Source of the DNA: Polaribacter gangjinensis
Lineage (GTDB): Bacteria; Bacteroidota; Bacteroidia; Flavobacteriales; Flavobacteriaceae
Assembly (NCBI RefSeq): GCF_038024125.1
Contig: NZ_CP150662.1
Span: 2,776,501-2,840,500 of the forward strand
Length of the DNA: 64,000 bases
Reading direction: 5' to 3'
In this document: positions 16,529 through 25,185 of the stretch, one piece after another
Position numbering within the stretch: the first letter of the stretch is position 1
Layout of the letters: every line of letters starts with the position of its first letter
Notes under the pieces: model-generated
What the model was told of the DNA's origin: nothing
Databases searched by the model: none
The model's input: only the letters and a program-made list of their open reading frames with translations
Position numbers and translations under genes: made by a program

Positions 16529-17404
16529 TTAAGCTGATAATTGGTATACCATATTTGGTGTTTTAAAGTTTAAAGATAAGTGTAATCTTATTTGGTTGTA
16601 TAAATTAATTGCATTTTTTGCAGCTCTTTTTGCGTGAGTTGTGTTGATAAATGTTTGATCTAAATAAAATTCATCTTTTAAAATTCCATTAACTCTCTCA
16701 GCCATTGCGTTTTCGTAGCAATGATTTTCTTCAGTCATACTGATTTCTATGTTATTTCTTTTCAATATTTGCGTATATACATTACTACAATATTGTATTC
16801 CTCTGTCAGAATGATGTATGAGTCCATTTATGTTTTTTGTTTTGTACAAAGCCTTATTAAGAGCTCTTACACAACCTTTTAGTTCCAGGCTATTACTTAG
16901 GTCATAACCAACAATTTTACGAGAATACATATCTGTAATGAGCGCTAAATAACAAAACCCTTTTAAAGTTCTGATATAGGTAATATCAGAGACCCATACT
17001 TGATTAGGTTTGGTAACTTTGATTTCTTTTATAAGATTGTTATACTTATAAAATCGATGATAAGAGTTTGTAGTTCTGCAACTGTATTTCTTTCTAAGTG
17101 TAAGCATATTATGTTGTCTTAGTATCTTGAATAAAGCATCTCTACCAACTTTTAAATGCTGTTTATCAAAATCATCATGTAAAGATTTTAATAGCTTACG
17201 TACGCCTTCTCTAGGTAAGGATTTGCGTCTTTTCTTAACAATATGAATTATTTTTTGTTCTATCGAAATACGATTATCAGCTCTGTTTTTGTATTTATAA
17301 TAGGCATCTCTTTTGAGATTAAAACATTCACAAATGGCAGAAATAGAAGCAAATCCTTTGTTATTATCTACAGCAAATGTTAAGGCTAAATATTTAGTTT
17401 TTTT
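16529..17404 (-). CDS. IS3-family transposase OrfB (DDE integrase domain)
   Basis: The frame is open from 17404 to the stop at 16529 (about 291 codons), beginning upstream of the first ATG at 17107. The N-terminal part, with ISAICECFNLKRDAYYKYK and ..KIIHIVKKRRKSLPREGVRKL.., is the HTH_21-type region. The C-terminal part is the rve-type catalytic core, with Asp in WVSDITYI, Asp in HHSDRGIQY and Glu in NAMAERVNG. It is in the -1 frame relative to OrfA and overlaps it, so it is expected to be made as an OrfAB fusion by frameshifting. Confidence 0.93.
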   Translation of the reverse strand, partial: KKTKYLALTFAVDNNKGFASISAICECFNLKRDAYYKYKNRADNRISIEQKIIHIVKKRRKSLPREGVRKLLKSLHDDFDKQHLKVGRDALFKILRQHNMLTLRKKYSCRTTNSYHRFYKYNNLIKEIKVTKPNQVWVSDITYIRTLKGFCYLALITDMYSRKIVGYDLSNSLELKGCVRALNKALYKTKNINGLIHHSDRGIQYCSNVYTQILKRNNIEISMTEENHCYENAMAERVNGILKDEFYLDQTFINTTHAKRAAKNAINLYNQIRLHLSLNFKTPNMVYQLSA

Positions 17405-17751
17405 TTAAGTTCCAAAACATTTTTATAGCCTAGTTTTTGCGCAGCAACTTCTAAATAAGATTGTTCAACCATTTGATCTAAATCTTTTTTTAGCAAAAGT
17501 TTTTTAAGTTGTTCAATTTCTTTTTGAAGCGCTTTAATTCGAGATATTTCATCATTAGTTTCTACCATAACTCTAGTGTTCATAAGGTCTTTACGTTCAT
17601 ATTTCCGAATCCATTCATTAATGGTTGTAGGAGCAATACCATAAAGTTTACCAAGTTGATATTTATTATATTTTCCGTTGGTAAGTTCGGATAAAATTTT
17701 TAATTTAAAAGGTTCACTGTAACGTCTGGTTACTCTGTCGTTTTTGTACAT
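17386..17751 (-). CDS. IS3-family transposase OrfA
   Basis: A 121-residue protein with a helix-turn-helix in YSEPFKLKILSELTNGKYNKYQLGKLYGIAPTTINEWIRKYE and a leucine-zipper-like heptad stretch (RIKALQKEIEQLKKLLLKK). It binds the IS ends and supplies the N-terminal half of OrfAB. The start ATG is 39 bases inside the right end. Its last codons contain the slippery A run. Confidence 0.93.
   Translation of the reverse strand: MYKNDRVTRRYSEPFKLKILSELTNGKYNKYQLGKLYGIAPTTINEWIRKYERKDLMNTRVMVETNDEISRIKALQKEIEQLKKLLLKKDLDQMVEQSYLEVAAQKLGYKNVLELKKKLNI
17398..17406 (-). other. Slippery A9 run for programmed -1 frameshift
   Basis: On the minus strand, nine consecutive A residues followed by C fall in the last codons of OrfA (CTT AAA AAA AAA CTA). 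A -1 slip here moves the ribosome into the OrfB frame, as in other IS3-family elements. Confidence 0.75.
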
Positions 17752-17764
17752 AATGTTTAAAATT

Positions 17765-17790
17765 ATGTAGCCTTTTTTTAGGACGGGTCA
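17765..17790 (-). repeat. Right terminal inverted repeat of the IS
   Basis: Ends in CA at 17790, next to the second TTG target copy. Pairs with 16490-16515. Confidence 0.88.
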
Positions 17791-17793
17791 TTG
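17791..17793. repeat. Target-site duplication, right copy (TTG)
   Basis: Second copy of the TTG that flanks the IS. It also provides a potential TTG start for the sigma factor C-terminal fragment. Confidence 0.85.
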
Positions 17794-18142
17794 TACAGTA
17801 TTGCTTACAATGCCTCATTAGATGCGATTAAGAAAAATAAAAAACATAATAATACTTTGGAAATCAATGAGATAAATTATCATAAAATAGCTTCTTTTGA
17901 TTCTGCTTTACAACAGTTAGAACAAAAAGAACGTGCAAAAATAATGGATAATTGTTTGTTGAAATTACCAGAAGATGAACGTTCCATAATTTGGATGTTT
18001 TATTATGATGAATTATCTTTAAAGGAAATTTGCGAAGTCACGTTATTGTCAGAAACAAATTTAAAAGTAAAATTACACAGAGCTCGAAAAAGATTACTAA
18101 CAATTGTTGAAACCTTTGTTGAGCCAGAAATTATAAGTCATT

Positions 18143-18550
18143 ATGGAAGAAGTTAAAAATCAAAATGAATTAGACGCTTTTGCAAAAAAATATGTGAAAG
18201 AAATTGAACTTGATAGTCCTTCAAAAGATTTTACATCACTTTTGATGCAACGCATTGAAAATCAAAAAAGTGTAGTTTTTTCGCAACAAGAATTAATTTC
18301 AAAAAAAGGATGGTTCGCAATTTTAACTGTGGCAATCTTAGTATTTTTCTTTTCGTCAAAAACATCAGAAAAATCAATGATTACAATTCCTGAACTTGAT
18401 TTTTCATTTCTTTCGAAAATGAAATTTTCTCAAACTTTCGAATTTTTATCATTGTCAAACATCACATTAATAGCCTTACTTTTATTTGGAGGAATGTTGA
18501 TTTTTCAGTTGTTGTATTTAAAAAATCATTTCGATAAACGCTTTGAATAA
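18143..18550 (+). CDS. Putative anti-sigma-like membrane protein
   Basis: A 135-residue protein overlapping the sigma factor 3' end by 14 bases. It has a charged cytoplasmic N-terminus (about 1-50) and two hydrophobic segments, at about 54-70 (WFAILTVAILVFFF) and 106-128. The position directly after an ECF sigma gene, with a soluble N-terminus and membrane helices, fits an anti-sigma factor, but no zinc-binding anti-sigma motif (HxxxCxxC) is present. Its usual co-transcription with the sigma gene is now interrupted by the IS. Confidence 0.7.
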   Translation: MEEVKNQNELDAFAKKYVKEIELDSPSKDFTSLLMQRIENQKSVVFSQQELISKKGWFAILTVAILVFFFSSKTSEKSMITIPELDFSFLSKMKFSQTFEFLSLSNITLIALLLFGGMLIFQLLYLKNHFDKRFE

Positions 18551-18552
18551 GA

Positions 18553-19380
18553 TTATTTTTTATCCGTTTTTAGTTGGATATTTTTATCAAAAGGAATTTT
18601 AAATTGATAGATAATATCTTGATCCGTTTTGTCATCCAATAAATCCAATCCATAAATAATTTTTTTTGGGTCATCAAAAGTCAATGTTCCAAAAATGCGA
18701 TCCCAAAACGAAAAAATATTTCCAAAATTGGTATCTGTCCAAGGCATTTCACGATGATGATGAAATTTGTGCATGTTTGGTGTGATAAAAACATAACTCA
18801 AAATTTTATCGATTTTCATAGGAACATAAAAATTAGCATGTGTCAAATACCCAAAAAATACAGTTGCCATTCTGTAAAAAAGGTAATAAGCTAACGGAAT
18901 TCCGAAAATTACAATCATTACCAACGCAAAAATTTCACGAAAAGCATAATCTCCAGGATGATGTCTTGTAGCACTTGTAGCATCAATAGTAGTATCTGAA
19001 TGATGAATCATGTGAAAACGCCACATAAAAGGAACTTTATGCAACAAATAATGTACAAGATATTGCGCAGCAAAATCCAATGCCAAAATAGCGATAATTA
19101 ATTCTATCCAAATAGGTAAATCAATCAGGTATAATAATCCAAATTGATTTGCAGAAAGCCATGAAAAAATGCCCACAGTAACAATTCCAAAGAGGATATT
19201 GATAGTTACATCCGAAGCTAAAAAGACCATATTTACGCCTGCATGTTTCCATTTTTTATACTTGAAACTAAAAAATGGAATGAATATCTCAATAATCCAA
19301 TTGGCTGTTATACAAATAAATATCCAAACTAATTTTTGCCAAGAAGGCATATTTTCAAAGAAGTTTAAAAAGTTTTCCAT
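18553..19380 (-). CDS. Sterol desaturase / fatty acid hydroxylase family protein
   Basis: A 275-residue membrane protein with about four to five hydrophobic segments and the diiron histidine boxes HYLLH and HMIHH in the middle and HKFHHH near residue 210. Members hydroxylate or desaturate lipids; the bacterial substrate cannot be told from sequence. It converges on the anti-sigma-like gene, with the two stops 2 bases apart. Confidence 0.9.
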   Translation of the reverse strand: MENFLNFFENMPSWQKLVWIFICITANWIIEIFIPFFSFKYKKWKHAGVNMVFLASDVTINILFGIVTVGIFSWLSANQFGLLYLIDLPIWIELIIAILALDFAAQYLVHYLLHKVPFMWRFHMIHHSDTTIDATSATRHHPGDYAFREIFALVMIVIFGIPLAYYLFYRMATVFFGYLTHANFYVPMKIDKILSYVFITPNMHKFHHHREMPWTDTNFGNIFSFWDRIFGTLTFDDPKKIIYGLDLLDDKTDQDIIYQFKIPFDKNIQLKTDKK

Positions 19381-19439
19381 TTTAAAAAAAAGAATTTTAG
19401 TGATGGAAAGATAGTAAAATTCAAGCAGTTTTTAAAAAC

Positions 19440-19955
19440 CTACAATTGTAAAAACATTACATGATTTGGATTGGAATGCGTTGTAGAAATTTGATAATCT
19501 GATTTTCCCACAATTTCAAAACCCTGTTTTTTATAAAAACTAATCGCTCTTTGATTTTCTACCCAAACATTCAACCAAATTCCTGATTGCTTATTTTCAA
19601 TACAAAGTGATTTGATAAAATCAAACAATTGTTTTCCTAAACCCAAACCATAATAAGCTTCTAATAAATAAATTCTACTTAAATAAGCAGGATTTGCGAC
19701 AGGAATTTGTGGTTCTTTTTTGTTGAAAATCACCAAAGTGTAACCTACAATATCATCATTGTATTTTATCAAATAAAATTGATTTTTTTCATTGGATAAT
19801 TCCTTAAAAAATACATTTTCAGTGAAATTTTGAGACATGTATTCTTCTATATCTTTTTTTGGTGCGCTATGACCATGAGCTGATTTGAAAGAATTAAATC
19901 CTACTTCTGACAGGATTTTAGCATCGTAAATTGTTGCTTTTTGAATTTGAATCAT
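19440..19955 (-). CDS. GNAT-family N-acetyltransferase
   Basis: A 171-residue acetyltransferase. The acetyl-CoA loop is seen as YLSRIYLLEAYYGLGLGKQLF (Q/RxxGxG/A variant), followed by the C-terminal SGIWLNVWVENQRAISFYKKQGF block typical of the family. The acceptor is unknown. It lies downstream of, and is separated from, the helicase gene by an intergenic palindrome, so it may have its own promoter. Confidence 0.88.
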   Translation of the reverse strand: MIQIQKATIYDAKILSEVGFNSFKSAHGHSAPKKDIEEYMSQNFTENVFFKELSNEKNQFYLIKYNDDIVGYTLVIFNKKEPQIPVANPAYLSRIYLLEAYYGLGLGKQLFDFIKSLCIENKQSGIWLNVWVENQRAISFYKKQGFEIVGKSDYQISTTHSNPNHVMFLQL

Positions 19956-19988
19956 TTGAAATTTTGAATGATTTTAAATTAAAAACTT

Positions 19989-20067
19989 AGTGTAACTTTG
20001 TGACTTCTTTGTGAAACTTACTGAAATAGCTATGTCACAAAATACACTAAGAAGTCACAAAATACAC
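19989..20067. repeat. Intergenic palindrome with nested direct repeat
   Basis: The core TTTGTGACTTCTT (19997-20009) is perfectly inverted as AAGAAGTCACAAA (20049-20061), with imperfect arms extending to about 24 bp. GTCACAAAATACAC also occurs twice, 20 bases apart (20034 and 20054). It lies between two minus-strand genes in non-coding DNA. Confidence 0.7.
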
Positions 20068-20143
20068 AAAGTAAATTTTTACTTGTTTGATAATTATATA
20101 TTTATTTTAAAATATCAATTATTATATTTTCATTTTTTTTAGT

Positions 20144-21379
20144 TTAATACCAACGTTTTTTATTCTTTTTAGAAGCTTCAGATTTTCTTCCTTTTTTATT
20201 TTTACTCAACGTATTTTGTTGCGGTTTTTTCTTTTTTGGTGCTGAAATAGGATATGGATGTTCATCAATAACTTTAATTGGTCTTTCAATTAATGTTTCT
20301 ATGTTTTTGATGTATTCGTTTTCATCTGGTGAACAAAAGGAAAATGCAATTCCTGATTTTCCTGCTCTTCCAGTTCTTCCAATTCTGTGAACATAAGTTT
20401 CTGGAATATTTGGAATATCAAAATTGATAATCGCATCAACATTCGTAATATCAATTCCTCTTGAAGCAACATCAGTGGCAATTAAAATAGAAGTTTTTTT
20501 ATTTTTAAAATCTTCAATTGCTTTATTTCTAAGGTTTTGTGTTTTGTCTCCATGAATACTACTCACTTTATAGCCATTTTTTAATAGGGATTCTTCTAAT
20601 TTATCAACACCAAATTTGGTGCGTCTAAAAATGATGATTTGTCCGTTAATGGTATTTCTTAACAAATGCAAACACAAATCTGTTTTGTTCTTTTTAGGCA
20701 AATAATACAACAATTGACCAATGTTTTTGGCAGTAGTTTCCTCAGGATTGATGGCAATTTTTACCGCATTTTTTACAATTGATTTTGCTAATTCGTCAAT
20801 TTTATCAGGAATTGTTGCAGAGAATAATAAGGTCTGCTTTTTTTTGGGGCATAATTGTTCGATTTTTTCAACATCATATATAAAACCCATGTCTAGCATT
20901 AAATCAGCTTCATCCAACACAAAAATTTCAACAGCATTTACATCAATGTTTCCTTGCATTTGCAGGTCAATAAATCTACCTGGAGTTGCAATTAAAATAT
21001 CAACGCCTTTGGCTAAGATTTCTTTTTGAGGCTCTAAAGAAACACCTCCATAAACGGCTGTTGTTCTCAGGTTTGAATATTTGCTGAAAGTTTTAAAATT
21101 TTCAAAAATTTGAATTGCCAATTCGCGAGTTGGCGTAATCACCAATGCTTTTATTTTTTTTTCTCCTTTTTCTGCATCTTGTTTTTCAAAAAGTAAATCT
21201 ATGATTGGTAAAGCAAAAGCAGCTGTTTTTCCTGTGCCAGTTTGTGCAGCAACAATGACATTTTTCTTTGCCAAAACTAACGGAATTACTTTTTGCTGTA
21301 CTAAAGTAGCTGTATGAAAACGAGCTTCAGCAACTGCTTTTAAGATGGATTTGTTTAGTGAAATTTCAGAAAATTGCAT
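20144..21379 (-). CDS. DEAD-box RNA helicase (RhlE-like)
   Basis: A 411-residue helicase with the full motif set: AQTGTGKTAAF (I), PTRELA (Ia), VLDEADLML (II), SAT (III), then IATDVASRGID and HRIGRTGRAG (V and VI). A short Lys-rich tail (KKKKPQQ...KKNKKRWY) suggests RNA binding. Such helicases act in ribosome assembly and cold adaptation. A candidate -7 box TACCTTTG lies just upstream. Confidence 0.95.
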   Translation of the reverse strand: MQFSEISLNKSILKAVAEARFHTATLVQQKVIPLVLAKKNVIVAAQTGTGKTAAFALPIIDLLFEKQDAEKGEKKIKALVITPTRELAIQIFENFKTFSKYSNLRTTAVYGGVSLEPQKEILAKGVDILIATPGRFIDLQMQGNIDVNAVEIFVLDEADLMLDMGFIYDVEKIEQLCPKKKQTLLFSATIPDKIDELAKSIVKNAVKIAINPEETTAKNIGQLLYYLPKKNKTDLCLHLLRNTINGQIIIFRRTKFGVDKLEESLLKNGYKVSSIHGDKTQNLRNKAIEDFKNKKTSILIATDVASRGIDITNVDAIINFDIPNIPETYVHRIGRTGRAGKSGIAFSFCSPDENEYIKNIETLIERPIKVIDEHPYPISAPKKKKPQQNTLSKNKKGRKSEASKKNKKRWY

Positions 21380-21393
21380 TGATTATTTTTTTG

Positions 21394-21401
21394 CAAAGGT
21401 A
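21394..21401 (-). promoter_or_regulatory. -7 promoter box for the DEAD-box helicase
   Basis: On the minus strand TACCTTTG fits TAnnTTTG, 14 bases before the ATG at 21379, giving a very short leader. No clear -33 TTG. Confidence 0.5.
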
Positions 21402-21507
21402 GGCTAAAAGATACTCTTATATTCGGAAATTTAATGACACTTATTTTATTTAAATCTGATAAAAACCTAATTTTTTTCAAATAAATTAAGCTCTAAAACT
21501 TCATATT

Positions 21508-21894
21508 TTATTTTATAGAATCGATTAATAAATTTAGGAGTACAGCAAAATATTCTGTGTCAAAACCACTTAAGTCTGTTCTAAATGTTAACGAATCATA
21601 CAAGTCTCCAGTAACACCAGTAACACATTTGTCATTTTTGCATTGTATTTTAACTTCTTTTTGAGGAGTTACTATGGCTGCTTTTGAAATTTCTGAAATG
21701 ATTATTTTAGATTGTCTATTTCCTTTTATGTTGCAATATAAATAAACATCATCTACAGAAAGTGGACCATAATAACCATTATCAAAAGTTTCAAGAAAAG
21801 TATTTATGACAGTTAAGTGTTCTTTGTATTCTTGACTTTGAGTTTTGTAAGAAAAGTTAAAAAGTATTATTAAAAGTAGAAGTGTCTTTTTCAT
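21508..21894 (-). CDS. Uncharacterised small secreted protein
   Basis: A 128-residue protein with signal peptide MKKTLLLLIILFNFSYKTQSQ. The mature part has three cysteines (one in YLYCNIKG and two in IQCKNDKCV) and no domain I recognise. Aromatic-rich segments and the even spacing suggest a small beta-rich fold. It is a single-gene unit between the helicase and htpG, both on the same strand. Confidence 0.65.
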   Translation of the reverse strand: MKKTLLLLIILFNFSYKTQSQEYKEHLTVINTFLETFDNGYYGPLSVDDVYLYCNIKGNRQSKIIISEISKAAIVTPQKEVKIQCKNDKCVTGVTGDLYDSLTFRTDLSGFDTEYFAVLLNLLIDSIK

Positions 21895-21961
21895 TGTACG
21901 TTTAGGAATTAACTGTTACAAAAAAATGTTTTTAAATCTTATAAATGAGGATTAAAGGTAG

Positions 21962-21993
21962 AAAAAAACCTCTCTGTTTACACAAAGAGGTTT
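21962..21993 (-). terminator. Rho-independent terminator of htpG
   Basis: AAACCTCT (21967-21974) pairs with AGAGGTTT (21986-21993), and the minus strand continues into a T run. It lies 24 bases after the htpG stop. Confidence 0.8.
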
Positions 21994-22016
21994 AAAAAAT
22001 ATACGTTTCAATGAAA

Positions 22017-23927
22017 CTACTTTATCAACTCATAAGAACGTTTGATGAAGTTCGTCAATTCTTCACCATGCAATAAGTTTTGAGATAATTTCGCCAAATC
22101 AAATGCTTGTGAAATCAAACGTTTTTGTTCAGTTTCATCAGTTGAGTTTAAAATATTAGAAACTAAATCATGGTTGGTATTTACAACCAAATTATACATA
22201 TCTGGTAAACTTCCCATACCAAACATGCCACCACCTGTTGCGCTCATCTCTTTCATTCTTCGCATAAATTCAGGCACTGTAATCATGAATGGAAATGCGT
22301 TTGAATCTAAAGATTCTAATTGCACTGTGTAGGTTTGTGATGGAACAGCAGCTTCAATAATTGGTTTTAATTTCTCTTTTTCTTCATCAGAAAGTTTAGA
22401 AATTACAGTATCGTCTTTTTTGATTAAATTATCAATATGATCAGCGTCAACTCTCGAAAATTTCACTTTTCCGTCTCCAGAAGTTTCCAATTTTTGCATC
22501 AAATGCGAAATGATTGGAGAATCTAAAAGCAATACTTCATAGCCTTTTGCTTTTGCAGCTTCAATATAACTGTGTTGTGCATTTTTGTTGGCAGCATATA
22601 ATAAAATATGATTACCGTCTTTATCAGTCTGAGAATCTTTTGTTTTTTCAATCAGTTCATCAAACGTAAAATAAGTGTTATTTACAGTCGGGTATAAGGC
22701 AAATGATTTTGCTTTGTCATAAAATTTGTCTTCAGACAACATTCCGTATTCAATAATCACTTTGATATCGTTCCATTTTTTTTCAAAATCTTCACGATTT
22801 TCTTTGAAAAGTGATGACAATTTATCACCTACTTTTTTAGTAATGTATCCTGAGATTTTTTTCACAGCACCATCAGCTTGCAAATACGAACGAGAAACGT
22901 TCAATGGAATATCTGGAGAATCAATAACTCCTTTTAGCATTTGTAAGAAATCTGGCACAATTCCTTCCACATTATCCGTTACAAATACTTGATTTTGATA
23001 TAATTGAATCTTATCTTTTTGCATGTCTAAGTTTTGTGTCAACTTAGGGAAGAATAAAATTCCGGTTAAATTAAAAGGATAATCAACATTCAAATGAATA
23101 TGAAATAACGATTCTTCAAATTGCATTGGATACAATTCGCGATAGAAATTTTTGTAATCCTCATCTTCTAAATCAGCAGGTTTTTTTGTCCAAGCAGGAT
23201 TTGTATTGTTGATAATATCATCAACTTCTATTTGTTTGCGAGGTTCAGTAGTTTCTTTACCATCTTTGTCTGTGATGGTTTTTGGTTCATGATTTGGATC
23301 GTTCACTTTTTTAGTTCCGAATTTAATTGGAACTTGGTTGAAACGATTGTATTTGTTTAGCAAACCTCTGATTTTTCCTTCCTCTAAAAATTCTTTAGAA
23401 TCATCAGCAATGTGTAAAACGATTTCTGTCCCTCTGTCAGATTTGTCGTGTTCAACTAAAGTATATTCAGGTGAACCATCACAAATCCAATGAGCAGCAG
23501 GTTCGTCTTTGTATGATTTGGTGAAAATTTCAACTTGTTTTGCCACCATAAAAGCGGAGTAAAAACCAAGACCAAAATGACCAATAACACCTGTGTCATT
23601 TTTACCATCTTTGTATTTTTCTAAAAATTCTTCAGCACCAGAAAAAGCAATTTGGTTGATGTATTTTTCAACTTCTTCCATGGTCATTCCTAAACCTTGA
23701 TCTTTGATTGTTAAGGTTTTTGCTTTTTTATCAATACTGATTTCGATTTTAGCATCACCCAATTCTGTTTGAGCTTCTCCAATTGAAATTAGGTGTTTTA
23801 GTTTTGTGGTTGCATCTGTTGCGTTTGAAACAAGCTCACGCAAAAAGATTTCGTGGTCAGAATACAAGAATTTTTTAATCAGTGGAAAAATATTTTCTAC
23901 TGAAACATTGATATTTCCTTTACTCAT
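22017..23927 (-). CDS. htpG: Molecular chaperone HtpG (Hsp90)
   Basis: A 636-residue Hsp90. The N-terminal GHKL ATPase shows FLRELVSNATDA, DQGLGMT and GVIGHFGLGFYSAFMVA; the middle domain carries the conserved Arg in SRSYLQAD; the C-terminal dimerisation domain follows. Like other flavobacterial forms it has a short charged linker (NHEPKTITDKDGKETTEPRK). Cytoplasmic. It is a single gene with its own terminator. Confidence 0.98.
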   Translation of the reverse strand: MSKGNINVSVENIFPLIKKFLYSDHEIFLRELVSNATDATTKLKHLISIGEAQTELGDAKIEISIDKKAKTLTIKDQGLGMTMEEVEKYINQIAFSGAEEFLEKYKDGKNDTGVIGHFGLGFYSAFMVAKQVEIFTKSYKDEPAAHWICDGSPEYTLVEHDKSDRGTEIVLHIADDSKEFLEEGKIRGLLNKYNRFNQVPIKFGTKKVNDPNHEPKTITDKDGKETTEPRKQIEVDDIINNTNPAWTKKPADLEDEDYKNFYRELYPMQFEESLFHIHLNVDYPFNLTGILFFPKLTQNLDMQKDKIQLYQNQVFVTDNVEGIVPDFLQMLKGVIDSPDIPLNVSRSYLQADGAVKKISGYITKKVGDKLSSLFKENREDFEKKWNDIKVIIEYGMLSEDKFYDKAKSFALYPTVNNTYFTFDELIEKTKDSQTDKDGNHILLYAANKNAQHSYIEAAKAKGYEVLLLDSPIISHLMQKLETSGDGKVKFSRVDADHIDNLIKKDDTVISKLSDEEKEKLKPIIEAAVPSQTYTVQLESLDSNAFPFMITVPEFMRRMKEMSATGGGMFGMGSLPDMYNLVVNTNHDLVSNILNSTDETEQKRLISQAFDLAKLSQNLLHGEELTNFIKRSYELIK

Positions 23928-24114
23928 AATTTATATTGTTTGTATATTAATATTCGTTACTTTCTAGTCAAAAAAAATACCAAAGGTTTTTGAATGACAA
24001 CATGTCATATTTTTAATTTTGATATCTTATTTTTTTGTTTTGCAAACCCATTAATTTATCACTATTTTTGTTAGTGACAAATTACAGATAACTTAATTTT
24101 TACATCCAATAAAT

Positions 24115-25122
24115 ATGTATAATTCAAAAATTACAGGTCTTGGTTACTACGTTCCTGAAAACGTTGTTACCAATAATGATTTAAAAGCTTTCATGGAAAC
24201 TTCGGATGAATGGATTCAAGAACGAACAGGAATTGAAGAACGAAGATGGATTGATCCAAAAACTGGTGACAATACTTCCTCAATGGGCGCAAAAGCTGCA
24301 AAAATCGCTATAGAAAGAGCAGGATTGACAAAAGATGATATCGATTTTATCATTTTTGCTACTTTAAGTCCAGATATGTATTTTCCAGGAGGAGGAGTTC
24401 GTGTGCAAGATATGTTGGATATGCCCACAATTGGTGCTTTAGATATCAGAAATCAATGTTCAGGATTTGTATATGCCTTGTCTGTGGCAGATCAATTTAT
24501 CAAAACAGGTATGTATAAAAATATCTTGGTAATTGGTTCTGAAAATCATTCAGGAGGATTAGAACGATCTACAAGAGGTAGAAACGTAACAGTAATTTTT
24601 GGAGATGGAGCAGGAGCTGCAATTTTATCAAGAAGTTCAGAAAAAGGCAAAGGAATTTTGTCATCTCATTTGCATTCAGAAGGAAAATATGCGCGTGAAT
24701 TGATGTTGGATGGACCTTCAACTGGAAGATGGGTTCCTGAAATTTTGAAAGAAAATGATCCTGAAGATGTATCTTATTTTCCATATATGAATGGACAATT
24801 TGTTTTCAAACACGCTGTTGTTCGTTTTGCTGAAGCAATTGAAGAAGGTTTGGAAGCAAATAATTTGAAAAAGGAAGATATTGATATGTTGATTCCACAT
24901 CAAGCAAATTTGAGAATCGCTCAATTTATTCAGAAAAAATTCCAATTATCTGATGACAAAGTGCATAACAATATCATGAAATATGGAAACACAACTGCTG
25001 CATCTGTAATTATTGCTTTAACAGAAGCTTGGGAACAAGGAAAAATTAAGGATAATGATTTGGTAGTTTTAGCCGCTTTTGGTAGTGGATTTACTTGGGG
25101 AAGTGTCGTAATTCGTTGGTAA
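24115..25122 (+). CDS. fabH: 3-oxoacyl-ACP synthase III (FabH)
   Basis: A 335-residue ketoacyl synthase that condenses acyl-CoA with malonyl-ACP to start fatty acid synthesis. The catalytic triad is visible: Cys in RNQCSGFVYAL near residue 115, His in IPHQANLRI and Asn in YGNTTAAS. The N-terminal GLGYYVPENVVTN and the end GSGFTWGSVVIRW are typical. It stands alone here, without fab neighbours, so it may be a second FabH in the genome or a branched-chain starter enzyme. Confidence 0.95.
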   Translation: MYNSKITGLGYYVPENVVTNNDLKAFMETSDEWIQERTGIEERRWIDPKTGDNTSSMGAKAAKIAIERAGLTKDDIDFIIFATLSPDMYFPGGGVRVQDMLDMPTIGALDIRNQCSGFVYALSVADQFIKTGMYKNILVIGSENHSGGLERSTRGRNVTVIFGDGAGAAILSRSSEKGKGILSSHLHSEGKYARELMLDGPSTGRWVPEILKENDPEDVSYFPYMNGQFVFKHAVVRFAEAIEEGLEANNLKKEDIDMLIPHQANLRIAQFIQKKFQLSDDKVHNNIMKYGNTTAASVIIALTEAWEQGKIKDNDLVVLAAFGSGFTWGSVVIRW

Positions 25123-25136
25123 AATAAATTTAGAAT

Positions 25137-25170
25137 AAAAAAAATCCGAAGTCAAAAACTTCGGATTTTT
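25137..25170. terminator. Bidirectional terminator between fabH and the TonB-dependent receptor
   Basis: AAAATCCGAAGT pairs with ACTTCGGATTTTT around a 5-base loop, with an A run on the left and a T run on the right, so it can end both convergent transcripts. Confidence 0.88.
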
Positions 25171-25185
25171 CAATTAATTCAAATA

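Larger units (their letters stand above)
16490..17790 (-). mobile_element. IS3-family insertion sequence, 1,301 bp
   Basis: A complete element with TG...CA ends, imperfect 26-bp terminal inverted repeats, a 3-bp target duplication TTG, and two overlapping transposase frames in the opposite direction to the interrupted gene. Length and organisation are typical of the IS3 family. Intact ends, frames and target duplication suggest a recent insertion. I do not assign a subgroup. Confidence 0.94.
16268..18156 (+). pseudogene. ECF RNA polymerase sigma factor split by an IS element
   Basis: Codons 1-74 (16268-16489) encode sigma-70 region 2, with the DAFAYLIDAYKNMVFTLA-type helix, EEAEEICQDTF and the end KFSTWL. 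Translation then resumes after the IS at 17794 with YSIAYNASLDAIKKNKK and a region 4 block ending LHRARKRLL. Removing the IS and one TTG target copy restores a continuous 194-residue sigma factor. As it stands, the first part runs 15 codons into the IS and stops, and the second part lacks region 2 except through a TTG at 17791. The gene is therefore expected to be non-functional. A membrane protein gene overlaps its 3' end. Confidence 0.92.
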
